Source: Oceanobacillus indicireducens (lineage in GTDB: Bacteria > Bacillota > Bacilli > Bacillales > Amphibacillaceae). Taken from it: DNA of 64,000 nt. Below are positions 1 through 8,338 of this stretch, piece after piece (within the stretch, counting starts at the first letter, position 1; each line of letters opens with the position of its first letter). Below the pieces are notes generated by a model, which saw only the letters and a list, made by a program, of their open reading frames with translations, searched no databases and was not told the origin of the DNA. The stretch lies in assembly GCF_014647195.1 (NCBI RefSeq), contig NZ_BMOS01000011.1:2858-66857 (forward strand), written 5' to 3'. The position numbers and the translations under genes are program-made.

Positions 1-1283
1 AGTCCATGCTCAAATATAGAATCATAATCATAATAGAATTTCCACAATTCTTCTTCATTCACTTTTTTAAATTTTTCTCTAATATTTCCTGAACCAAAAT
101 AACTAGTATCAATATCAATAAATTCTTCATTTTTAAATTCCGACACTAGGGCGTTAATATACTTGAATGGAACGTGGCTTCCCTCAATTGAAGGTTTTTC
201 ATCAGCATAACGTCCGTAAATCAATTTGTATTGACCTATACCATAGTCTTGATATTCTCCCCATATATCATCGTGGTTCTGTTCCTCTAATAACAAGTAT
301 TTTGTCATCATATAATTTTCAATAATAGACCTCATAATTGTTCGACCAGATATGGTATATTCCAAATTATGATCCACTAATTCGATAAGCCTCTTATAAG
401 AATATGTGGCAATCCCCAGAAGAACGAGCATTCTATTATCTAGTGGCCTTGTTTCTGTAAGTACTTGAGTATAGTAATTCAAAATATTATACACATGTTG
501 TTTATATTTCTCTAAATCAATTGATTCATTTTCAGTAGGTTTAGTATCCACATAAAAGGCCTCACAATCTGTTAACAAACTTAACTTCTTCCAGAAATTC
601 TGAACAAATTCAATGTTTGTCGATTCCTCTGAACCAAATCCTGTACTTATTACCATTTCTGTTGACCGAATACTCGGTCTATATAACTGCATTTTAGGAT
701 CTTCATGTGAAGTGAAGGCATAACGAGACATCGCCTCAGTAAAAGTACTGTCACTTTGAACATAGAATTTACCTGACAAAATAAATTTGTACAAAATCAG
801 AAATCTTACATCAGTAGTAAGATTGCTATGTTGATCAGAAAGATCTTCAAGAATCTTATTTAGTATCTTAACGCGCTCTTGTATAGGGATATTATATCCC
901 TTGATAGCTCTTAAGAATTCATCCGACTGATTCGAAAAAACTACCGAGAGCGGTTTTAATGATTCTATAACCTGTAACTCTTCCAATAACTTAAAAAAGG
1001 CTTTTTGCTTCTCATCAGATATAGTGAAAATTAATGATATTTTAGGATGATCAATTTCTTTTTCTTCATCCAATTCATGAAGATAGTCCAAAATCCTAAG
1101 ACACTTTTCCATTTGAACTTTCCTATCTCCATTATTTACTATTAAGCCTAACCATATATACTCTGGCATCCGACCATAATACCATGATTCCTCCTTTAAT
1201 AAATCTTGAAAATGCTGATTGAATGGAGCAATTAATTTTCCCTTTTCGAATTTATGCTCCGATAATTTACTTCGTTCTATCAA
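1..1283 (-). CDS. DUF5677-like protein, 3' end outside window
   Basis: An open frame runs from a TTG at 1283, preceded by a strong GGGAGGAG ribosome site, to the window edge, giving about 427 visible codons without a stop. The N-terminus reads like DUF5677 proteins: a 'APFNQ' segment, then 'SWYYGRMPEYIWLGLI', then a helical repeat-like region. A conserved-looking 'RTIMRSIIENYMMTKYLL' helix lies near residue 330, where DUF5677 proteins carry an R..-E pattern. No signal peptide or membrane segment is visible. DUF5677 has no established biochemical role. The gene lies 63 bases downstream of the XRE-like gene on the same strand and may belong to the same accessory block. The family call is from recall of the pattern, not a search. 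Confidence 0.6.
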   Translation of the reverse strand, partial: MIERSKLSEHKFEKGKLIAPFNQHFQDLLKEESWYYGRMPEYIWLGLIVNNGDRKVQMEKCLRILDYLHELDEEKEIDHPKISLIFTISDEKQKAFFKLLEELQVIESLKPLSVVFSNQSDEFLRAIKGYNIPIQERVKILNKILEDLSDQHSNLTTDVRFLILYKFILSGKFYVQSDSTFTEAMSRYAFTSHEDPKMQLYRPSIRSTEMVISTGFGSEESTNIEFVQNFWKKLSLLTDCEAFYVDTKPTENESIDLEKYKQHVYNILNYYTQVLTETRPLDNRMLVLLGIATYSYKRLIELVDHNLEYTISGRTIMRSIIENYMMTKYLLLEEQNHDDIWGEYQDYGIGQYKLIYGRYADEKPSIEGSHVPFKYINALVSEFKNEEFIDIDTSYFGSGNIREKFKKVNEEELWKFYYDYDSIFEHG

Positions 1284-1346
1284 CCCTTTTCTCCTCCCAT
1301 TAATTCTTATTCTATAAATACATTGAAGTCCTTTTACCTTGCATGG

Positions 1347-1718
1347 TTAAATTACTTCGATATCCCAATCTTCGTCACTAAAACCAAGCTCATCTTGTTC
1401 TTTCTCCGTAAACAGCGATTCTTCATCATTTGTAAACATTCGCAAGTCTGCACCAACCTTAAGTGCGTCATATATTCCTTGTTCACTTGCCTCAACAACA
1501 ATAGCATCGGTCTTTGCCTCTTTAAATGTTTTCCCCACTTTTCTCAGCAGATTCTCCGTTTCAACTAAGTTCAGCTTCATTGACAATGCAATACTAAATA
1601 TTATATATGCTGGCACCTTTCTTGAACCATTAATATATCTACTAAGGGCAGATTCCTTGATTAAGCTCCGTATTTTAAAGTAGTGTGTTATATCTTTTTC
1701 AAACTTCAATTTACTCAA
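1347..1718 (-). CDS. XRE-like helix-turn-helix protein, probably 5'-interrupted
   Basis: This 123-residue frame begins at a TTG with no convincing ribosome site. Residues 20-50 ('IKESALSRYINGSRKVPAY') look like the helix-turn-helix of an XRE/Cro-type DNA-binding protein; the C-terminal third is acidic. The reading frame is also open upstream: an ATG at 1781, six bases after the stop of the preceding small ORF, starts MRFEEAIK and then meets an in-frame TGA at 1757-1755. Twelve further codons join it to the TTG. A TGG-to-TGA change at codon 9 is the simplest reading, so the intact ancestor was probably 144 residues. If translated from the TTG it is still a plausible regulator or antitoxin-like protein. 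Its position after the defence operon suggests a regulatory partner, but nothing here proves that. Confidence 0.5.
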   Translation of the reverse strand: MSKLKFEKDITHYFKIRSLIKESALSRYINGSRKVPAYIIFSIALSMKLNLVETENLLRKVGKTFKEAKTDAIVVEASEQGIYDALKVGADLRMFTNDEESLFTEKEQDELGFSDEDWDIEVI

Positions 1719-1786
1719 ATAATGCCGAAAGCCTTCAACTTGATCATTGGTTTGTCATTTAATGGCCTCTTCAAATCTCATAAAAC

Positions 1787-1945
1787 TCACTCTTGAAAAT
1801 GTATGGCCAAACCCTGAATGTACATCCATTTCTGATTCAGTATTCCTTTTATATTCTGCACGATTTTTTCTACTTTTCTGCTAAATTCACCATTTTCAAA
1901 GATGGATTTGGCATTTAAGAGAATCTTTTTCAATTCCTTATTCAT
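1787..1945 (-). CDS. Small hypothetical protein, 52 aa
   Basis: An ATG at 1945 follows a GGGGGA ribosome site at a spacing of about six bases and opens a 52-codon frame beginning MNKELKKILLNAKSIFENG and ending AIHFQE. It is lysine-rich, probably helical, and has no membrane segment. Its stop lies six bases before the ATG at 1781 that heads the interrupted XRE-like gene, an arrangement typical of translational coupling. I do not recognise a family. The good ribosome site and the tight coupling are the reasons for calling it a gene. Confidence 0.5.
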   Translation of the reverse strand: MNKELKKILLNAKSIFENGEFSRKVEKIVQNIKGILNQKWMYIQGLAIHFQE

Positions 1946-2091
1946 TGCTATTCCCCCAAGTATTCTTAGCTAAAAAGTATTGAAAACCACATTAAAGAAT
2001 ATCTACTGAATAGAACACATTTATAGTTTCTCACCAAGTAGGTTGCACGTTGAACCATCTTTTTTTAGATTGAATAAACTATTAATTTATT

Positions 2092-4791
2092 CTACCATCC
2101 CTGCTCAAAGTATTTCCTCATTTCTTTCTGATTAAGTACTTCAGTGCAACTTTCCCAATCAACTTTCCCCACTGAGCTATTATATCTATTTTCAAAAGGG
2201 TGTTTTTCTGGAACTTCATTAATCCGCTGTTTTGCCTTTTCAATATCGTTTAATGCAATATCCACCCACACATCTTCTAGGACATCTGGAAGTTGTCCAA
2301 ACACTCCATGGATGTTTTTAAACCGTTCAGATAGCAGACTGTGTACTCTATCTTCAACTGAATCTTTATATCTAAGATTATAAATGTGAACAACATCATT
2401 TACTTGTCCAATACGTTGAATACGCCCTTTTCTTTGTTCTAATCTTGTTGGATTCCAAGGCAAGTCAAGATTTATTAAGGAACCTAACGTCTGTAGATTA
2501 AGACCTTCACTCGCTGAGTCAGTACCAATTAATAGTCTTAATTTACGTTGCTTTACTAATAATTTTATTTCCTCTTTTTCCTTTTTAGTAAAACTACCGT
2601 CTAAAAATACTCCTGATTTTTCTCCTCCTGCGTATAAACCAACGCTTTCACCTGGGAATGTTTCCGATAGCTTTTGAGCAACCCATTTAGCTGTATCAAA
2701 GTATTGAGAGAATATGATACATCCCTTTTCGAGCCATTTCCAATCAGTTAAAATTTCTACTACCTTTTCAAACTTCGGATCAGAGTTTTCATTAGTTTCT
2801 AAAGCCTTTACATACTTTACAAGCAGTTCTTCTTCATCAAAAGTGAGGTTTTTAATACCTTCTTCTATATATTGGCCATCCTCTTCTTCAGCCCAATCCG
2901 AATAAGATGTATTCCATTCATTAAGCATCTTTCTTCCTGTACTTAAACCCGCTACAACGGAGCTACCTATTCTCTTCAACAGTAGAGTTTTAAGAAAACC
3001 GCTACTTTTGCTTCTCTTCCCTAATAAATCACAAAATTCTTCTGCGAAATTATAAGCCTGTTTTAGATAGCCTTTTAGCGGAAGAGAATCATCATCAGAT
3101 TCACCATGTAATTCCACTTCGATTTTCTGCAAATAAGGCTCGCCAGTTTCAGGGTTAATTTTGTTTTCTAAGTAGCTTCTCTCTCTTCTGACTACATGCC
3201 GAATATATGGATTAAATTTCTGGTAGAAGTCCTTGTCTAAAATATTTCCTATTCTTTTCTGATCTGGTTTTGAAAGGTCAAGTAAATTAGTATTTATAAC
3301 AAATTGATCCTCTTTTAGTCCAAGTCTTCTCCTAATCATTCCAAAATTCATTTCATCTTCATGGGATGGTGGAAAAGGATTGCGTATCCACTCCCAATTT
3401 TCAGGATTGAAGAATTCCATCTTTTCTTCACCCATTATCAGCTTTAAACTTCTTGGAATTTGCTCTCTTTTACGCCACAACGAATATTTATTTCCAAGAA
3501 CACTATCATTTTTTTGGCTTAAAATGTTCATTAAATCCCATAATTCGATTGGATAAAGCTGAATAGGTGTTGCAGTTGCTAGTAACATGCTTTTTGTACG
3601 CTTTGAGAGACTTAATAAAAAGTCGTAAAGATTATTCGGTTCAGGACTTTGATTTTCTTTCTTTTCACCTAAGTTTTTTCTTCTTGCTCTATGAGCTTCA
3701 TCAACAATTACGCACTCGTATTCTTTAGATAGCAACTCTTCGATTATAGGAGATTTAGAAACAATAAGTCCCTGCGATATTATACCAATCTTCCTTGGAC
3801 ACTTCTTGATATCCTCTATTCCTCTATTCGGATAACTAAAGCCATTTTCATCTATCCACTCTTTTCCATCCCATACAGCGGAAGGTATGTTAAGTAATGT
3901 ATTTAATTCATCTTGCCACTGCCATAAAAGTGCCTTAGGAACAATTACTAAAACTGGTTTTTCACCGTACAAAGCCATAAGCTGTGCTGACATCGCAAGT
4001 TGAATAGTTTTACCAAGTCCAACTTGATCAGCAAGAATATATCTTGCTCCATAACTTCGTTGGTGATCCCTAAAAGCTAAATTTACAAAATACTTTTGAT
4101 GCTCCCATAATCCAAATTCTCCTCTGATTACTGGAGATTCTACTGTGGTTGATGCAGGATCAGGGTTTTCTTTCCATTTTTCTACTGTATCTATTACTTT
4201 GCGTTCTGAAATCCTTTTAATGTCCTCAACAATCACTTCTGGTAAAGGAACTGCTGTTTCATCATTCCAAAGTGCATCAAATTCTTCTTGTACCCATTCT
4301 ACTGCATCTTTAGAGTCATCTTCCCAAATTAATTCGTAGTTAAGCTTCCAACCATTATAAGTTTCGTTTGCACTCCCTAAAAAGGTCGTTTGGCTCCCGT
4401 TTTCCAGTGTAATAATACCTGCTTTACCATGAATTAGACCAAACTTTTCATCTGGTACAACCCGTACTTCAAGTTTTCTACAAGAGAGTAATTCATATAG
4501 TTTTCTAAATCTCCTGGATGAATCAGGTAACTCTTCAGGCTTAAAATCAAACCATTCTTTTTTTATTGATGAGTGAGCAAGCCTGGCAGTTTCAACATCC
4601 TTTATGTCAAGGCTAGAATTACATATGACTCTTACTTTTCCCTCTATTTGTTCAATAGCCTCGCCCGCAACTTCTAAAATGGAGGAACTGAAGTATCCTG
4701 CAATTCTATCGTATCTTTTAGCATTCTTTAGTTTATTGTTCAAAAGAGAGGCATTTACAGCCTCTCTCCTTGTTGAATACCTTCGTATCAT
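2092..4791 (-). CDS. PLD-domain SNF2-type helicase (predicted anti-phage)
   Basis: The 899-residue protein fuses a phospholipase D-like nuclease domain to a superfamily 2 helicase. Residues 1-180 carry a PLD half-site: HGK at about 121-123 followed by GSANE at about 139-143. The helicase part shows Walker A DQVGLGKT at about 255-262, DEAH at about 364-367, the motif III sequence LLATATP near 405, and a C-terminal helicase domain with 'GTDSASEGLNLQ' and 'RKGRIQRIGQ', which is SNF2/RapA-like. Such proteins translocate on double-stranded DNA using ATP; a single PLD motif would need dimerisation to cut. It starts 18 bases after the methylase gene, so it is the next cistron of the defence operon. 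The likely role is recognising or cutting unmodified invading DNA (inference from context). No disruption is visible. Confidence 0.85.
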   Translation of the reverse strand: MIRRYSTRREAVNASLLNNKLKNAKRYDRIAGYFSSSILEVAGEAIEQIEGKVRVICNSSLDIKDVETARLAHSSIKKEWFDFKPEELPDSSRRFRKLYELLSCRKLEVRVVPDEKFGLIHGKAGIITLENGSQTTFLGSANETYNGWKLNYELIWEDDSKDAVEWVQEEFDALWNDETAVPLPEVIVEDIKRISERKVIDTVEKWKENPDPASTTVESPVIRGEFGLWEHQKYFVNLAFRDHQRSYGARYILADQVGLGKTIQLAMSAQLMALYGEKPVLVIVPKALLWQWQDELNTLLNIPSAVWDGKEWIDENGFSYPNRGIEDIKKCPRKIGIISQGLIVSKSPIIEELLSKEYECVIVDEAHRARRKNLGEKKENQSPEPNNLYDFLLSLSKRTKSMLLATATPIQLYPIELWDLMNILSQKNDSVLGNKYSLWRKREQIPRSLKLIMGEEKMEFFNPENWEWIRNPFPPSHEDEMNFGMIRRRLGLKEDQFVINTNLLDLSKPDQKRIGNILDKDFYQKFNPYIRHVVRRERSYLENKINPETGEPYLQKIEVELHGESDDDSLPLKGYLKQAYNFAEEFCDLLGKRSKSSGFLKTLLLKRIGSSVVAGLSTGRKMLNEWNTSYSDWAEEEDGQYIEEGIKNLTFDEEELLVKYVKALETNENSDPKFEKVVEILTDWKWLEKGCIIFSQYFDTAKWVAQKLSETFPGESVGLYAGGEKSGVFLDGSFTKKEKEEIKLLVKQRKLRLLIGTDSASEGLNLQTLGSLINLDLPWNPTRLEQRKGRIQRIGQVNDVVHIYNLRYKDSVEDRVHSLLSERFKNIHGVFGQLPDVLEDVWVDIALNDIEKAKQRINEVPEKHPFENRYNSSVGKVDWESCTEVLNQKEMRKYFEQGW

Positions 4792-4809
4792 TTATTTTCC
4801 GCACCTACC

Positions 4810-7752
4810 TTAAATACCATCATTTCTCACTGCCCCTTGTAATAATCGTGCGTAGTATGCGTCATTCTGCCAATGCTTCATGTGTGAAATATTTTCAAAC
4901 CTGGAAATAAACCCGAGAATTTCCATTATCGCAGAACGTTTATCCCAATACTCATTATCCTGATCATATTTTGCTTTCAAATAATTAATACCTTCTACTG
5001 TCGATTCTGCTTGAACACATTGATATAATGAAACTAAAACATGTCTCATTAAAGAACTTCCAAACACATCATTATCAACGCCTCTTGTTCGGTATTCTGT
5101 AGCAGTTTTCAGTCTAACTGAATTTGCCTTGAAGTTTTCAAACATATCTTTGTAATCCTTTACTCCAAAACCTCTTGCAAGCTCCTGGTAAGCACTCACT
5201 TGATATATATTACCCATTTCTAATTCAAGTCCTCGAATGAAGAAACGTTCTTCTGGAAGTAAATCCCTCCATACAAGACTATCCACTCCCTCTGGGATCA
5301 GATAATCATAGGCGATTTTAACTGCCTTATTAATTAAAGCTTCAATGGGATTTTCTTCATCAGAGTTCCTTGACTTGGATAATTCATATTGTACGTCAAT
5401 ACCTTCAATATCTTTATATGCTGTCAGGACCTTTAATGATGAAGCGTAAGCAGCTAATAAATAATCTGCATCTGTAAAGTTTGGATCTTCCTTATCATCA
5501 AGGTTTCTCATACTATCAATTTGAAATTGAACTTCTTTCTTTATCTTTCTATAAAGTTCATCCTGGAAAGCAATATCCTCAGAAGTTTGCTTTTTAAGAA
5601 TTAACAATACTGTCCCTTTTACATAATTCCCTCCATCTTTTAATCCTCCTGATTCTGTTTCAGTGGCAATGTTCCATGCAGATACTACTCTTAAACCTGA
5701 TGACCATAAGATCATCGCTAATTCAGCCCAAACTTTTGTATCTTGATGTGTAAACATGACAACTTGTGTACCATTGTCAGGCATTTTTTTAGAAAGGTTC
5801 TTGTATATATATATCATACTTTTATTAAATGATTCTCCAGTTCCTTTTACAGCCAAAACCCTTTTAGAATCTGAATACCATTCTGGAAAAATGTTTCTTA
5901 TCATGTTTTTATCCCATGCTAAAAATAGCTCTGCTAATTCATGATAATGAACGGCATCCGCATATGGGGGATCAGTAATCCAAATATCACTTTCATATTC
6001 TACTTCGCTAGCATTAAGGGGTTTTATTATGGATTTTGAATTTATAGGATAACTATTAATGTTAAAAAACCAAATTGACTTGTAAAGTGTTAATCCTCTA
6101 CATCCATAGTTAAACAACGTATTAAATGATTGATTATAAAATATATCTTTAACCGAAGGGCTTTTTCCTTTGTCCCATCTTGATAGTTTAGAGTTCCAAT
6201 TAGCACATTTATTTATTCCTAGTAATGCAATAACTTTTTCCTTTCGATTCTCAGCAAATCTATCTGCAACTTCAAATAATAAGCCAGTTAGTAATAATTG
6301 CCTTGGATTGTACAAATTACTCCAATTAGTCCAACCCTTTTCATAAGTTAATTGATTGGTATTCCATCCTTTCTCTATTAAAGAATTAGGAAGATAACCT
6401 TTTTCCCTCCACTGGTTGAACCTTTCCCTTAGCAAAGCTTCAACTTTATGCTCATTTTCAATATCTTTTTCGTTTGGCTCTACAAAATGCCTTATTATTT
6501 TTTCGTTACCATTTGAATCGGTTATTACTTCCTCATATCTGATACAATAGAGCCTTTCTGTAAAAATATCAGTATCCTGATTCTTAAAATCAGTATTGTC
6601 CCATTTTCTTAATTCATTTGGTGTATTATACCTGTAATCTCTTAAAATCCCATCATCTTTATCTTTCCTTATACTTGGAATTGGAGTAGAGTTCATGCAA
6701 TTCGGGCACTTCAACGAGTAATCATTAATAGTTACATTTTTTTCAGCTTGTTTTAACTCCTCGTTGGACACATTCTCTATAATTTTAATTTTATAATTCT
6801 TATTAATTGAGTCCTTTTCTAATCTTGCAATAGTATTGGTTGGTCCCCTTCCAATAATTAGTGTAGGAAGTAACGGTATTTTATACCTACACTCAGGGCA
6901 AGTTGTCTCATTACAATATAGATATGCATTACCTCTCCAACCCTGTTCGTTCTCTTCTATACCCCAAGATAAAATAATATTGTTTGTTTCCTCATAAACT
7001 TTATGTTGAAATTCTTGTAATTTAGCAATTTCCTCATGATTCGCACCAGCAATATTTAATGAGGCCCAAGTTAACAAAGAAGCCACTGGATTCAAGTCAG
7101 ATGCATAAATATCAGCACCCATTCGACCTGCTTCAAAGGGTATGCTTCCACCACCAGCGAAGCAGTCGCCAATTCTTGGTACATGACCATATCTTTTTTC
7201 ACCAAGTTGTCTTGTAAGTTCTTGAAGATTCGAAGCTGTTGTTTCTAAATGGTCATTGATTTCTTGCCATGCACTTTCTGGTAAATTTTTTATGTGTTCT
7301 GGTCTGTCACTGTATTTAAGCTTATCATCATAAGATAATCTATTGAAAACTAATTGTTGCAAATGATCCTTTTCTGTCTTCTTTATCTCTTTTCTGTAAG
7401 TTGGCTTATCTACAGTAGAGTTCGTTGAAAAATACTTTTCCTTTTCATTATTAGTTAGCAGTTGAAACACTTGCTTTGTAGGTATATTCTTTGACTTTCT
7501 CATTAATAATCCTTCATTATCCATTGTTAGTAATTTCAAGAATATATCCCTATCCTTATTTGGATTTTCGGAAATTGGGAGTAACAATCCTAGTATGGTA
7601 GCTCTAACAAGAATAAGAGGCTTTCGACCCCACCACTTTCCAAGTCCTGTTAAAGTTTGTCCTTGAACTGCCTTTCTTTCTTTATAACTTTCCTTCGATA
7701 CCTTAGATACAGGAAATTGTGTTTCTATAAATGACTTACTATAATCCAACAA
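4810..7752 (-). CDS. DUF1156-containing DNA methylase (predicted anti-phage)
   Basis: A 980-residue putative adenine- or cytosine-N4-specific DNA methyltransferase. The N-terminal 60 residues ('GLGKWWGRKPLILVRA') are the DUF1156 signature. An AdoMet-binding motif I, 'DCFAGGGSIPFEA', lies near residues 197-208 with 'SDLNPVAS' following. The catalytic DPPY lies far downstream near 595, as usual in this family. Between them are paired CxxC motifs (CPEC near 285, CPNC near 350) that look like zinc ribbons. The gene is 13 bases after the DUF3780 gene and 18 bases before the helicase gene. In this kind of cassette the methylase is thought to mark host DNA so that the helicase/nuclease spares it; that role is inferred. 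All catalytic motifs are intact. Confidence 0.88.
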   Translation of the reverse strand: MLDYSKSFIETQFPVSKVSKESYKERKAVQGQTLTGLGKWWGRKPLILVRATILGLLLPISENPNKDRDIFLKLLTMDNEGLLMRKSKNIPTKQVFQLLTNNEKEKYFSTNSTVDKPTYRKEIKKTEKDHLQQLVFNRLSYDDKLKYSDRPEHIKNLPESAWQEINDHLETTASNLQELTRQLGEKRYGHVPRIGDCFAGGGSIPFEAGRMGADIYASDLNPVASLLTWASLNIAGANHEEIAKLQEFQHKVYEETNNIILSWGIEENEQGWRGNAYLYCNETTCPECRYKIPLLPTLIIGRGPTNTIARLEKDSINKNYKIKIIENVSNEELKQAEKNVTINDYSLKCPNCMNSTPIPSIRKDKDDGILRDYRYNTPNELRKWDNTDFKNQDTDIFTERLYCIRYEEVITDSNGNEKIIRHFVEPNEKDIENEHKVEALLRERFNQWREKGYLPNSLIEKGWNTNQLTYEKGWTNWSNLYNPRQLLLTGLLFEVADRFAENRKEKVIALLGINKCANWNSKLSRWDKGKSPSVKDIFYNQSFNTLFNYGCRGLTLYKSIWFFNINSYPINSKSIIKPLNASEVEYESDIWITDPPYADAVHYHELAELFLAWDKNMIRNIFPEWYSDSKRVLAVKGTGESFNKSMIYIYKNLSKKMPDNGTQVVMFTHQDTKVWAELAMILWSSGLRVVSAWNIATETESGGLKDGGNYVKGTVLLILKKQTSEDIAFQDELYRKIKKEVQFQIDSMRNLDDKEDPNFTDADYLLAAYASSLKVLTAYKDIEGIDVQYELSKSRNSDEENPIEALINKAVKIAYDYLIPEGVDSLVWRDLLPEERFFIRGLELEMGNIYQVSAYQELARGFGVKDYKDMFENFKANSVRLKTATEYRTRGVDNDVFGSSLMRHVLVSLYQCVQAESTVEGINYLKAKYDQDNEYWDKRSAIMEILGFISRFENISHMKHWQNDAYYARLLQGAVRNDGI

Positions 7753-7765
7753 AGGATTTCTCCCC

Positions 7766-8326
7766 CTATTTTACATTTTTATAAAACATCTCAAACATAT
7801 TTACCTGACTTTTATCTTCATCATCAATTGGGTTTTCTGTTAAAGCAAATCTAATCGCCTTCCTCCAACCTCTTTTATCATCAGCATGACCTGTAATTGC
7901 ATTTGCCATAGTAAAGAGCCACCATCGCTCTTCTCTACTTAATCCTGACCAATTTTTTATTGCAGTAGATATTAGTTGGGGATCAGAGTCCTCAATTGCC
8001 CACATTAACAAAACCATTTCTTTACCTAATAACCTCTCAATTGGAACATGACCAATTTTAAACCTTCCTACTGTAACATCATTCTCTTTCAACCTGTTAT
8101 TAAAAGAGGTTGTTAAAAAATCTTTTATTGAATTCCATTTATGTCGGTCCAATGTTACTCTCAGGTTGTCTTCAACAATCCCTGTTTCTTGATTTTCAGA
8201 TTCATCCCAATCAAATCGTTCATAAACCGCAACATCCTCATTGGGGCTTCTAGGCGTTACAAGTAAAAAATGATGTTTAGATTCTTGAGGTAAATAGCCA
8301 AAACCTAACGCCCTTTTTTTCGTCAT
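7766..8326 (-). CDS. DUF3780 protein (predicted anti-phage accessory)
   Basis: The 186-residue protein has the DUF3780 core between residues 95 and 165: 'LLGKEMVLLMWAIED', then 'NWSGLSREERWWLFTMANA', then 'GWRKAIRFALTENP'. There is no signal peptide or membrane segment. DUF3780 has no known enzymatic activity; the family is found almost only beside DUF499 ATPases and DUF1156 methylases, which is exactly the arrangement here (12 bases after the DUF499 gene, 13 before the methylase). It may be an adaptor between ATPase and methylase, but that is only inference from the strict co-occurrence. Confidence 0.85.
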   Translation of the reverse strand: MTKKRALGFGYLPQESKHHFLLVTPRSPNEDVAVYERFDWDESENQETGIVEDNLRVTLDRHKWNSIKDFLTTSFNNRLKENDVTVGRFKIGHVPIERLLGKEMVLLMWAIEDSDPQLISTAIKNWSGLSREERWWLFTMANAITGHADDKRGWRKAIRFALTENPIDDEDKSQVNMFEMFYKNVK

Positions 8327-8338
8327 TAAACTGCCTCC

